Shown in pieces: positions 15,811 to 24,146 of a stretch of 44,036 nt of DNA. The translations under genes and the position numbers were made by a program. Location: assembly GCA_002339265.1 (NCBI GenBank), contig DDKG01000195.1, positions 1-44,036 on the forward strand, read 5' to 3'. The stretch's first letter is position 1, and every line of letters begins with the position of its first letter. This stretch comes from Massilia sp. UBA2604. Its GTDB lineage: Bacteria; Pseudomonadota; Gammaproteobacteria; Burkholderiales; Burkholderiaceae_D. The notes under the pieces were generated by a model. It did no database searches. It saw nothing but the letters and a program-made list of their open reading frames with translations, and was not told the origin of the DNA.

Positions 15811-17103
15811 GTGAACAAAAACCACACCATTACCCCGCAAGACCTCGAATCGACGATGGCGCCGTTTGCCGCGCGCATCAGGACGAAGACGGCGAGCGGC
15901 CTGTGCGCCGCCCTGGCCGGCATCGCCGTCCTCGCATCTGGCCACGTCAACGCCCAGGATGAGGCCCCGGTAGGCGAGACCGCCAAGTCGCCGCTGACGA
16001 TCGGCGGCGCAATTCGCTTCAATTACGGCCACAAGAGCTGGGACGACGAGCGCCGCAGCGGTTTCGTCGGCCTCGACACGGCGCGCCTGGACGTCAACTA
16101 CGACGACGGCCGGATGATCGGCTCGGCCCAGTACCGCTACAATAATTATCCCAAGGGGCAGGGCGACTACTGGCAGCATTTCCTGCGCCACGCCTGGGGC
16201 GGCGTGCGCTTCGACGACAAGAGCGAGCTGCACGTCGGCCTCGACAGCAATCCCTTCGGCCTGCTGCCGTTCGCCTCGAACAACTTCTACGAATCGATCG
16301 CCTTCTACGCCGGCTTCGAAGACAAGTTCGACCTGGGCGTGAAATACATCAGCCGCCCCGGACCGGTCGAGTGGCAGCTCGCCTTCTTCCCGCGCGACGG
16401 CGGCTCGTACGGTGGCGGCAGCAATACTGCCGGCGCGTCGAACCGCTATTCCTACAATATCGTCAAGGACGACGACGAGCAGGGCTATGGCACCGGCCAG
16501 ACCGACAGCGAGCGCAACACGCTGGTCGGACGCGTGGTATGGAACCTGGGCGCTGAAGGCAAGCACCAGTTCGGATTCTCCGGCCTGACCGGCGAGATCG
16601 ACAACGGCCGCGGCACCGATACCCGGCGCCACGCCGGGGCGGTCCACTACACCGGCAACTATGGCCGCGTCAACGTGATGCTGCAAGCCATGCGCTACCG
16701 CTACCGTACCGCGCACGCCGCCGACCAGACCTATGGCGGGCTGGACCCCAACAGCTTCGTCCTGATCGGCGCCTTCGGCTACCCGTACCCGGTAGCGTCC
16801 GCGGGCGACATCTATATCGCCAACGTCAGCTACGACCTCCCCGGCCGGATCGGCCCATTCAGCGGATTCAAGGTTTATAACGACTACAGCGTCCTGCAAA
16901 AACGCAGCGGCAACTACAGGGACTCCGTGCAAAACGTGACCGGAATGAGCTTCGGGGCAGGCAAGTGGTCGTTCTATGCCGACCTGATGATCGGCAAGCA
17001 CCATCCCTATCTGTCGCCCGATCATGGCGGCCTGGCCTCGACCTCGAAAGAGCATGAAGGATTTACGCGCCGGATCAATCTGCAGGCTGGCTATTACTTC
17101 TGA
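15811..17103 (+). CDS. Outer-membrane porin-like beta-barrel protein
   Basis: 430 aa from GTG 15811, which follows AGGAAA by 6 bases. An in-frame GTG at 15787 and an ATG at 15856 are alternatives; the latter would give the shortest signal peptide. A hydrophobic stretch (GLCAALAGIAVLASG) and cleavage near VNAQ mark a signal peptide. The mature part alternates aromatic and polar residues and ends in the aromatic YYF, as outer-membrane barrels do. It opens with LTIGGAIRFNYGH and has many Tyr, Gly and Asp residues. I cannot place it in a named porin family; a substrate-specific porin is likely. Its terminator is not evident before the Fur-controlled promoter at 17160. Confidence 0.75.
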   Translation: MNKNHTITPQDLESTMAPFAARIRTKTASGLCAALAGIAVLASGHVNAQDEAPVGETAKSPLTIGGAIRFNYGHKSWDDERRSGFVGLDTARLDVNYDDGRMIGSAQYRYNNYPKGQGDYWQHFLRHAWGGVRFDDKSELHVGLDSNPFGLLPFASNNFYESIAFYAGFEDKFDLGVKYISRPGPVEWQLAFFPRDGGSYGGGSNTAGASNRYSYNIVKDDDEQGYGTGQTDSERNTLVGRVVWNLGAEGKHQFGFSGLTGEIDNGRGTDTRRHAGAVHYTGNYGRVNVMLQAMRYRYRTAHAADQTYGGLDPNSFVLIGAFGYPYPVASAGDIYIANVSYDLPGRIGPFSGFKVYNDYSVLQKRSGNYRDSVQNVTGMSFGAGKWSFYADLMIGKHHPYLSPDHGGLASTSKEHEGFTRRINLQAGYYF

Positions 17104-17159
17104 CGCCGTCGGCTGAGGGGCGCCGGGAGTCTTAGTTGCCTCTCTGGAAAAACCAGTCG

Positions 17160-17188
17160 TTGTCATCATGAATGCAAATGAATATAAT
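17160..17188 (+). promoter_or_regulatory. Strong promoter of siderophore-type TBDR
   Basis: TTGTCA (17160-17165), a 17-bp spacer and a perfect TATAAT (17183-17188), 43 bp before the ATG. The -10 lies inside the Fur-box-like sequence, the normal layout for iron repression. Confidence 0.7.
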
Positions 17189-17196
17189 TCTCATTT
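17176..17196. promoter_or_regulatory. Fur box
   Basis: AAATGAATATAATTCTCATT (17176-17195) fits the consensus of inverted GATAAT/ATTATC-like hexamers (ATGAnAAT...TCATT). It overlaps the -10 of the downstream TBDR promoter. Confidence 0.72.
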
Positions 17197-17230
17197 ACAT
17201 TTATTGACAACGTACTGACTGGACCCCTCC

Positions 17231-19423
17231 ATGACCAAGCATCGGCGCTCGCCCTCCCCCCGCCACACCCGCCAATCCATTCTCTCGCTGCTGGTCGGCC
17301 GCGCCTGGGGCACCGCCTTCGCCGCGGCCCCCATCGCACTGCTGGCCGGCGCCGTCCACGCCCAGGACAGCAAGGCGCCGCAGATCGAGAAAGTGCTGGT
17401 GACCGGCGCCCGCACGCTCGAGGAAGCGCCGTACATGGGCGGCGGCGTGGCGCGCCGCGGCGGGGTGGGCGTGCTGGGCGCGGCCGACATCATGAACACG
17501 CCGTTCAGCACCACCAACTACACTTCGCAGCTGCTGGAAGACCAGCAGGCGCGCACGCTGGCCGACGCGGTCGTCAACGAAGCCTCGGTGCGGGTGCAGA
17601 CCTCGACTTCCGGCTTCAGCGACGACTTCCAGATCCGCGGCTTCAATGTGGGCAGCGGCGACGTCGGGGTCAACGGCCTGTACGGACTCAGTTCGGGCAA
17701 CCGGATGCGGGCGGAGCTGATGGAACGGGTCGAAGTGCTGAAAGGCCCGGGCACGCTGATGTATGGCATCAGCCCCGGCGGCAGCGTCGGCGGCAACATC
17801 AATATCGTCACCAAGCGCGCGGGCGACAAGCCGCTGACCCGCATCACCGGCACCTTCGAGAGCAAGTCGATCTTCGGCGCCCACTTCGACGTCGGCCGCC
17901 GCTTCGGCGACGCCGGTGAATGGGGCGTGCGTTTCAATGGCATGTACCGCAAGGGCGACAACACGCTTGACGACAGCCAGACCGAATTCGGCCTGGCCGC
18001 GCTGGCGCTCGACTACCGCTCGTCGAACCTGCGCTGGGTGGTCGACGCCTATGCCCAGCGCGAGGACACCGACGGCTTCCGCGGCCAGTCCAGCTTCCGT
18101 CCGAACGTGACGCGCATCCCGGATGCGCCGTCGGGCCGGCGGGCGATGTATCCGGGTGTCGAGCTCACGATGCGCGACTCGACCATCTCGTCGCGGGTCG
18201 AATACGACCTCGCCCCCAACGTGATGCTGTACGCCGCCGCCGGCTACCACTACGGCGCCAGCGAGCAGGACTTCCCGGCCGCGCGCGGCCAGGATGCGAT
18301 CGACATGGCGGGCAATCTGCGCATCAGCAGCGCCTGGTACGACGCCGCCGCCCGCAACAAGACCGGCGAAGTCGGCGCCCGCGCCAGCTTCGAAGGGCTG
18401 GGCGTCAAGCACCTGGTCACCGTCTCGGCTTCGCGCCTGGAGCAGGAAACCGGCAGCTTCTACCTCACCGCGCCGGCCGGCACGGCGGTGAATTCGAACA
18501 TCTATCATCCGGTCGCGTTGCCGGTGATGACCGGCGAACGCCTGTCGCCGACCAAGACCTCGGGCACCGAGCTGTCCAGTGTCGCGATCACCGATACGCT
18601 GTCCTTCCTCGACAACCGCCTGCTGGTGACCGGCGGCATGCGCAAGCAGAAGGTGGTCGCCAAGAACTTCACGCCGGCCGGGGTCGGCACGACCTCGTAC
18701 GACGAGAGCGCGACCTCGCCGCTGGTGGGCATCGTCGTCAAGCCGATGGCCAACGTCTCCGTGTACGGCAACTTCACTTCCGGCCTGACGCGCGGCAGCA
18801 CCGCGCCGCTCGGCACGGCGAACGTGGGCGAAGTGTTCGCTCCGTATAAATCGAAGCAGTACGAGGCCGGCGTGAAGGTCGAGCAGGGCAAGCTGTTGAG
18901 CGGCATCTCCGTGTTCCAGATCGACCGGCCGAACGCCGTCACCGATCCCATCACCACGATCTACAGCATGGACGGCAACCAGCGCAACCGCGGCCTGGAA
19001 CTGTCGGTCATGGGCGAGCTCGTGCGCAACCTGCGCCTGATGGCCAGCGCCACCTTCTATGACGCCGAACTGCAGAAGACCGCGGGCGGCGTCAACGAAG
19101 GCAACGACGCCAACGGCGTGCCGAAGCGCGCCCTCAGCGCCGGTCTCGACTGGGATTTGGATGCGGTGCCGGGCCTGAGCTTCAATGCCCGCGCCATCCA
19201 TACCTCGGATATCCCTTACAACGCCGGCAACACGCTGTTCCTGCCGTCGTGGACGCGGTTCGACATCGGCGCCCGCTATCGCACCAGCATGATGGGCCGT
19301 CCCGTCATCCTGCGCGCCAGCGTCGAGAACGTCACCGACAAGGCCTATTGGCTGGCCAACGGCACCTTCGCCACCGCGGCCGCGGCGCGCACCGCGCTGG
19401 TGTCGGCGCAGTTCGACTTCTAG
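17231..19423 (+). CDS. TonB-dependent siderophore receptor
   Basis: 730 aa. A long signal peptide (cleavage near AVHAQ, about 45) is followed by a TonB-box-like IEKVLVTG, a plug of the siderophore type (QTSTSGFSDDFQIRGF, ERVEVLKGPGTLMYG, PGGSVGGNINIVTKRA) and a barrel ending in FDF. The LKGPG...MYG and PGG..N...K motifs are typical of FhuE/FpvA-like ferric-siderophore receptors. There is no N-terminal signalling domain, so it is a plain transducer-free receptor. The Fur box at 17176-17196 supports iron regulation. No siderophore synthesis genes adjoin it, so it may take up xenosiderophores. Its stop codon overlaps that of the convergent NTF2-like gene by 4 bases. Confidence 0.93.
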   Translation: MTKHRRSPSPRHTRQSILSLLVGRAWGTAFAAAPIALLAGAVHAQDSKAPQIEKVLVTGARTLEEAPYMGGGVARRGGVGVLGAADIMNTPFSTTNYTSQLLEDQQARTLADAVVNEASVRVQTSTSGFSDDFQIRGFNVGSGDVGVNGLYGLSSGNRMRAELMERVEVLKGPGTLMYGISPGGSVGGNINIVTKRAGDKPLTRITGTFESKSIFGAHFDVGRRFGDAGEWGVRFNGMYRKGDNTLDDSQTEFGLAALALDYRSSNLRWVVDAYAQREDTDGFRGQSSFRPNVTRIPDAPSGRRAMYPGVELTMRDSTISSRVEYDLAPNVMLYAAAGYHYGASEQDFPAARGQDAIDMAGNLRISSAWYDAAARNKTGEVGARASFEGLGVKHLVTVSASRLEQETGSFYLTAPAGTAVNSNIYHPVALPVMTGERLSPTKTSGTELSSVAITDTLSFLDNRLLVTGGMRKQKVVAKNFTPAGVGTTSYDESATSPLVGIVVKPMANVSVYGNFTSGLTRGSTAPLGTANVGEVFAPYKSKQYEAGVKVEQGKLLSGISVFQIDRPNAVTDPITTIYSMDGNQRNRGLELSVMGELVRNLRLMASATFYDAELQKTAGGVNEGNDANGVPKRALSAGLDWDLDAVPGLSFNARAIHTSDIPYNAGNTLFLPSWTRFDIGARYRTSMMGRPVILRASVENVTDKAYWLANGTFATAAAARTALVSAQFDF

Positions 19424-19845
19424 GCCACCGCGGCCGCCGGCGGATCGGGCCGGAAGGCCCGTTCGGCCGGCGCGGTATCGTTATAGGCTTCGAAGCGGGC
19501 GATCTTGCCGTCCCGGATCGTCAACACGTGCACCCATGGGCTGTCGAAGCTGCGCCCGGTCGGCTTGGCCCGCCAGGTGGCGTCGCCCGTGACCACGACC
19601 TGGTCGTCTTCGGCGATGAAGGTCCTGGGGCTGAAGCTGAGGGGTTCGGCGCCGTCGGCGAGCCTGGTGAAATACTCGGCGATCTCGGCCTTGCCGTGGT
19701 GGGCGCCGGCGAACGGAATGCAGTCCGAATCGCGCTCGATCCAGTCGGCGTCGTCGCTGCAGCGCTCGAGCAGGCTGCCGATATCGCCCCTCAGGAACAG
19801 CTCGTAGCATTCCCTGACCAGCTGCTTGTTGTCGCTTGCGTTCAT
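19420..19845 (-). CDS. NTF2/SnoaL-like protein
   Basis: 141 aa cytoplasmic protein of the NTF2-like cone fold: N-terminal helices (ECYELFLRGDIGSLLE), the strand motif DADWIERD, GKAEIAEYF, VVVTGDATWRA and a C-terminal DGKIARFEAYNDT. Members include ketosteroid isomerases and polyketide cyclases, but many small ones have no known activity. AAGGAGA precedes the ATG by 6 bases. It lies directly behind the receiver-domain remnant on the same strand and converges with the TBDR. Confidence 0.85.
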   Translation of the reverse strand: MNASDNKQLVRECYELFLRGDIGSLLERCSDDADWIERDSDCIPFAGAHHGKAEIAEYFTRLADGAEPLSFSPRTFIAEDDQVVVTGDATWRAKPTGRSFDSPWVHVLTIRDGKIARFEAYNDTAPAERAFRPDPPAAAVA

Positions 19846-20335
19846 GGCCGTCTCCTTCGAGCTCGCCCGTCCACTGGCAATCGCGGCAGGTCATGCCCCG
19901 GATGGTCGCTAGTTTCAGCCTAATCCGCCAGCACGGTATGTCAAGGTGAGCGGCGCCGCGGCGCTCCCCGCGACCCCCGCCATCGTCGCGCTTGCGCAGC
20001 GCCGTGACGAAGGCATCGTTGATGGCGCCGAGCGACGAGGGCTTGCGCACGAACTGCACCTGCAGGTCCTGCAGTCGCTCCGGCGCCAGCATGCAGCCGC
20101 CGGTGAGCACCACCGGCAGCGCGGGACGGTGGACGGCCAGCCAGCGCGCCAGCTCGATGCTGTCCATCGCCCCAGGCATCATGACGTCCGAGAACAACAG
20201 GTCGACGCCGGCCAGGTCGGATGCGACCGCCGCATCGGCGCTGCCGGCCTGCCGCACCTCGACGCCCAGCGACTGCAGCAGCGCGCCGGCGGCGTCGGCC
20301 ACGTCCGGGTCGTCCTCGACGTACAGCACACGCAA
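19481..20335 (-). pseudogene. Receiver-domain remnant of a hybrid sensor kinase
   Basis: The first 115 or so residues are a good CheY-like receiver: VLYVEDDPDVADAA, phospho-acceptor Asp in LLFSDVMMPGAMDS, VVLTGG and Lys in VRKP. The reading frame is open upstream to a stop near 20410, and the preceding residues (GIDPSALRADGLGG) resemble the linker before the receiver of hybrid kinases. No kinase domain remains. Downstream the frame has no stop and runs through the NTF2-like gene as an arginine-rich stretch. A +1 shift near 19940 would end the protein at a TGA near 19920. So the gene is probably a truncated, frameshifted fragment, with coding content only about 19930-20410. A living stand-alone receiver is a less likely reading. 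Confidence 0.6.
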
Positions 20336-20571
20336 GCCGCCCAGGCCGTCGGCGCGCAGTGCGGAAGGGTCGATGCCCTGGCGTTCGGCTGGCCCTGGGG
20401 CAGGCCGGGATCATGATGAAAATGTGATAACTATCCGGCCTGGAGGCGGCGCGAGATTGCAACTCCCGGGCATTTATTGGCTTGCGGCAATGCCGTTTGT
20501 CGGCGGCGGCGCTAGCATGGCTTGACGGTCCGGGCGCCGCGCACCGGTCGCTTCGAGGAGGTGGCACAGCC

Positions 20572-20823
20572 ATGGCTCATCACACGAAATCCGTCAACGA
20601 AATCGCCGCCGAACTGCGGCTGGTGTGGCATGAAGCGTCCGGGTTCCTGCTCAGCATCGAGCTGTGGCTGATGGTGCTGGTGGCAAGCAGCATGGTCGGC
20701 GGGTTCTGGCTGGCCTTCATGGGCGAGCCAGGCTGCCTGCTGGCCTTCGGCTTCGCGCTCGGCTATCCGGTGCTGCGCGTCGTGCTGCACCTCAAGGGGC
20801 GGGTTGCCTGGCCGTTCTTCTGA
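20572..20823 (+). CDS. Small membrane protein, unknown function
   Basis: 83 aa from the ATG at 20572, preceded by AGGAGGT 9 bases upstream; a longer frame from 20482 lacks a site of that quality. A charged, helical N-terminus (residues 1-22) is followed by two hydrophobic segments (about 24-48 and 52-70) and a basic-aromatic tail GRVAWPFF. No family recognised. It is divergent from the receiver remnant and convergent with the PhnD-like gene, 11 bp away. Confidence 0.7.
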   Translation: MAHHTKSVNEIAAELRLVWHEASGFLLSIELWLMVLVASSMVGGFWLAFMGEPGCLLAFGFALGYPVLRVVLHLKGRVAWPFF

Positions 20824-20834
20824 CGCCGCACTGC

Positions 20835-21719
20835 TCAGTAAATCTCGCGCACGATCTGGTAATCCCGGTCCGACACCGGCACGAAGCGCGCGACGTCCAG
20901 GCGCTCCAGCACGTCCGCGCTCTGCGCGCCGCCGCGGTTGACGAAGGCGTTCCGTATGCGCTCCTGCAGTTCGGCGCACAGCTGGCCCCTGAACACGAAG
21001 GGGTCGGTCGGGATCGGTCCGGAGCGCCAGACGACCCGGACCTGGCGCTCCCTGGCCGGATGCGACGCCGTTGCCGCCGCCAGGTTCTGGCTGCCGACGA
21101 AGGCGGCGTCGATCTGCCCCGCCAGCACCCGGTTGACCGACTGGGTGTGGCTGCCCGAATAGCCGACCTGGGAAAAGTACGCCTCCAGCGGCTGACCGAC
21201 CTGTTTCGCGAACACGTGGCGCGGGACCAGGGCGCCCGAGGTGCTCTCCGGGTCGACCAGGGCCAGGCGTTTGCCGCGCAGGGTCTTGACGTCCGCGATC
21301 TTTCCGCCGGCCCTGACGATCAGCAGCGAATGATAGAAGGCGCCGGCCGGCTGGAACCTGCTGGCCTTGTTGGCGTAGCTCGCGAACGCCGTCAGCAGCG
21401 GGTCGGCGCGCCGGGCCGACACATAGGACGCGGGCCCGAGCCGGGCCAGGTGGACCGCGCCCGACAGCAGCGCTTCCACCACGGCGCCGTACGACGGCGC
21501 CGCATAGACTTCCACCGGGATGCCCAGCGCCGAGCGCAGCTGGTCGAGCAGCGGTTGCAGCTGCGCGATCTCTTTTCTGACGTCGCCGCGCGGGATGATG
21601 GAAAAGCGCAGCCGCTCCGGCCGCTCGCAGTCCGCCGCCAGCGCCGGCGCGCCATGCGCGCCCAGGGCCGCCAGGAGCGGCAGCTGCATGAGGGTGCGGC
21701 GGCGGGGATTGGGGTTCAT
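20835..21719 (-). CDS. PhnD-like periplasmic substrate-binding protein
   Basis: 294 aa. The N-terminus has PRRRTLMQL followed by a hydrophobic core and AADC near 30: a signal peptide, possibly Tat-type, with the cysteine inside the mature chain. The fold is the type 2 binding protein of the phosphonate/phosphite family: FSIIPRGD, GIPVEVYAAPSYGAVVEAL, DPESTSGALVPRHVF, GSHTQSVNRVLAGQIDAAFV. In PhnD these segments bind phosphonate, but no permease or ATPase genes are nearby. Its ATG overlaps the stop of the upstream GGDEF-EAL gene (ATGA), so the two are translationally coupled. It probably works as a ligand-binding partner of that membrane receptor instead of in transport. Confidence 0.85.
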   Translation of the reverse strand: MNPNPRRRTLMQLPLLAALGAHGAPALAADCERPERLRFSIIPRGDVRKEIAQLQPLLDQLRSALGIPVEVYAAPSYGAVVEALLSGAVHLARLGPASYVSARRADPLLTAFASYANKASRFQPAGAFYHSLLIVRAGGKIADVKTLRGKRLALVDPESTSGALVPRHVFAKQVGQPLEAYFSQVGYSGSHTQSVNRVLAGQIDAAFVGSQNLAAATASHPARERQVRVVWRSGPIPTDPFVFRGQLCAELQERIRNAFVNRGGAQSADVLERLDVARFVPVSDRDYQIVREIY

Positions 21720-24004
21720 GTCGGCTGGAAGGAAATGAATCGCTTGTGGAGGAGGGGCGCGATCTGCGCGGCGGCGCAGGGGCGTTGCAGGTAGAAGCCC
21801 TGCACCTGGTCGCAGCCGGCGGCCTTCAGGTGCACCAGTTGATCCTTGGTCTCGACGCCTTCGGCCACCACGGTCAGGCCCAGGTTGTGGGCCAGCGAGA
21901 TGGTCGAGGCGACGATCACGGCGTCGTTGGTGTCGTTGCGGATGTCGCGGATGAAGGAACGGTCGATCTTGACGGTATGGATCGGGAACTGCTTCAGGCG
22001 CGAGAGGCCCGAGAAACCGGTGCCGAAGTCGTCGAGCGCCATCCGGATGCCGGCCCCGGCGAGGGCGTCGAGGTTGCGCTGGGCCAGTTCGGCATCCTCG
22101 ATCAGGCTGCTCTCGGTAAGCTCGATCTCGATCAGGCCGGGCGCGACGCCGCACCTGGCCAGCGCGCCGGTGAAGTCGTCCAGCAGGCGCTCGTCGCGCA
22201 ATTGGCGCGCCGAGACGTTAATCGCCACCGGCACCAGCGGCACGCCGTCGGCCCGCCACTGCGCCAGCTGGCGGCACACGGCGTCGATGATCCAGCGTCC
22301 CAGCGGCGCGATGAAGTCCTGTTCCTCGGCCAGGGGGATGAAGTCGCCCGGGAAGATCAGGCCGTGCTCCGGGTGCCGCCAGCGGACCAGGGCTTCCAGG
22401 CCGACGATCTGCAAGCTGTCGAGGGTCAGCTTGGGCTGGAAGTGCAGGCAGAATTCGCCGTCCTGGATGGCCGTCCTGAAACGCGCGGCGAGTTCCGAAT
22501 GCAGCGCGCTGGACGCGTTGAGCGAGGCGTCATAGAAGCTGAAGAAGCCGCGCCCGCGCGCCTTGACGCTGTACATCGCCTGGTCGGCGTGCAGCAGCAG
22601 CGCGTCCAGCTGCTGGCCGTCGCGCGGATACAGCGCGATGCCGACGCTGGGGCTCGTTTCGACGTCGTGGCCGTCGAGGTTCGGGTAGACCGCCGACAGC
22701 CCCTGCACCAGCTTGCCGGCGAGCTGGGCGACGAAATCCTCCGACGGCACCTCGGACAGCAGGACCACGAACTCGTCGCCGCCCAGCCGGGCGACCAGGT
22801 CGTATTCGCGCACGGCGCCGCGCAGGCGCGCCGCGACCGCTTTCAGGAGCTGGTCACCGACGCCATGGCCCAGGGTGTCGTTGATCACCTTGAAGCGGTC
22901 GAGGTCGAAGAACAGCAGGGCATACAGGTTGCGGCTGCGCCTGGCGCGCTTGAGTTCCGCCGACGCCATCTCCTGGAACATGCGGCGGTTGGCGAGGCCG
23001 GTGAGGTGGTCTTGCGAGGCCAGCGCCAGGGCGCGGCTCTTTTCCTGTTCCAGCTGGGCGATCAGGCGCTGCTTTTCCTGTTCCGACACGGCCACGGCGC
23101 TGTGCAGCCGCTGCTGCTGCCACAGGCCGGCCGCGATGCCGAGCGTGATGACCAGCACCAGCAGGGAGTATCCGCCCGCGCGCAGGAAGTACGCCTCGTG
23201 CTGGGCATCCAGCCGGCCCAGGACGACCGCCGGATCCTGCATCACCGTCACCCGGATCGGGATGTCGGCCAGGACTTCGCGGGCCACGATCGCGCCTGAG
23301 GCAGGCGCAGTCGCCATCTCCCTGCCGGGCACCAGGATTCCGCCCTGCATGAGCGCCAGCGGCGCGCCGTCCTGGCGGACGATCTCGATGCGTCCTTCCG
23401 GCCCCAGGTCGACATTGCGGTAGCTGCCCAAAAAGTAACCCAGGTCGACCATGGCGCCGTAGTAGCCCCTGTCCCCGTCGAGCCGGACCAGCACGGGCAA
23501 GCGCCACGGATACTTGCCGCTTGCTGCGGGGCGTCCGATCGTCATCCTGGGCGCGTCGGGCGTGCTGTCGCCGGCGCGCGCGACGAGCTGTTGGAGTTCG
23601 GGTTCGCGGTCGTGGTTGGCGGACGAGTAGAGCAGGGCGCCGGCGGCGTCGAAGACCGCGGCGCGCACATAGGCCGAATCGCCGACCAGTTGCGGATTCA
23701 GGTGGAAGGCGGTGGGTTGCGAGGCATTTCCTTCGCTGGCGGCGATGCGCGCATAGAGCGTGGCCCGGCCCAGCACTTCCTCGAGATTCGTCGCGACGAT
23801 GAGCACGATGTTCTCGCTGCTGGTGATCGCCGCCTGGCGCGCCACGGTTTTTTCCTGTTCGGCGCGGTCGAAGTAGAAGGCCCAGATCGAGAGCACGACC
23901 ACGAGTCCCAGCACGCACGTCACAGGCAGCAGCGCATCGGGGCTGACCAGCGACAGGACCCGGCGGCGCAGGGTGGCGATTGGAAGGGAGGCGGAGGCGG
24001 GCAC
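21716..24004 (-). CDS. Membrane Cache-GGDEF-EAL cyclic-di-GMP regulator
   Basis: 762 aa. TM1 at about 25-45, a periplasmic Cache-like domain at about 50-265 (YVRAAVFDAAGALLY, GYYGAMVDLGYFLGSY), TM2 at about 275-293, then a short coiled coil. The GGDEF domain (about 325-490) has LGGDEF and an RxxD inhibitory site (REYD) five residues before it. The EAL domain (about 505-755) has EALVRW, NVSARQ, DDFGTG and AEGVET. Both catalytic motif sets look complete, so it may be bifunctional or switch direction with ligand. It is the first gene of a two-gene unit with the PhnD-like protein (4-base overlap). The divergent Kelch gene begins 143 bp upstream. Confidence 0.92.
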   Translation of the reverse strand: MPASASLPIATLRRRVLSLVSPDALLPVTCVLGLVVVLSIWAFYFDRAEQEKTVARQAAITSSENIVLIVATNLEEVLGRATLYARIAASEGNASQPTAFHLNPQLVGDSAYVRAAVFDAAGALLYSSANHDREPELQQLVARAGDSTPDAPRMTIGRPAASGKYPWRLPVLVRLDGDRGYYGAMVDLGYFLGSYRNVDLGPEGRIEIVRQDGAPLALMQGGILVPGREMATAPASGAIVAREVLADIPIRVTVMQDPAVVLGRLDAQHEAYFLRAGGYSLLVLVITLGIAAGLWQQQRLHSAVAVSEQEKQRLIAQLEQEKSRALALASQDHLTGLANRRMFQEMASAELKRARRSRNLYALLFFDLDRFKVINDTLGHGVGDQLLKAVAARLRGAVREYDLVARLGGDEFVVLLSEVPSEDFVAQLAGKLVQGLSAVYPNLDGHDVETSPSVGIALYPRDGQQLDALLLHADQAMYSVKARGRGFFSFYDASLNASSALHSELAARFRTAIQDGEFCLHFQPKLTLDSLQIVGLEALVRWRHPEHGLIFPGDFIPLAEEQDFIAPLGRWIIDAVCRQLAQWRADGVPLVPVAINVSARQLRDERLLDDFTGALARCGVAPGLIEIELTESSLIEDAELAQRNLDALAGAGIRMALDDFGTGFSGLSRLKQFPIHTVKIDRSFIRDIRNDTNDAVIVASTISLAHNLGLTVVAEGVETKDQLVHLKAAGCDQVQGFYLQRPCAAAQIAPLLHKRFISFQPT

Positions 24005-24045
24005 CGGGCTATGATTTATCGAACCGAACGAGCCATGCTATCAAC

Positions 24046-24055
24046 GTCACGTGAC
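24046..24055. promoter_or_regulatory. Perfect palindrome GTCACGTGAC in divergent promoter region
   Basis: A 10-bp palindrome centred 46 bp upstream of the Cache-GGDEF-EAL start and about 97 bp upstream of the Kelch gene start. It is a candidate operator; the binding protein is unknown. Confidence 0.3.
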
Positions 24056-24146
24056 AATTCCATGACATGAAGGCGGCGCCTGGCGTGCTGGCCAATTTGA
24101 CAAGTCTGCTATGCTGCCGGTTCGCAGCCCACGGAGGAACGTATTG

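Noticed and set aside
24091..24113. TTGACA followed by TATGCT upstream of the Kelch gene as a promoter
   Set aside because: The boxes are only 7 bp apart, too close for a sigma70 promoter.
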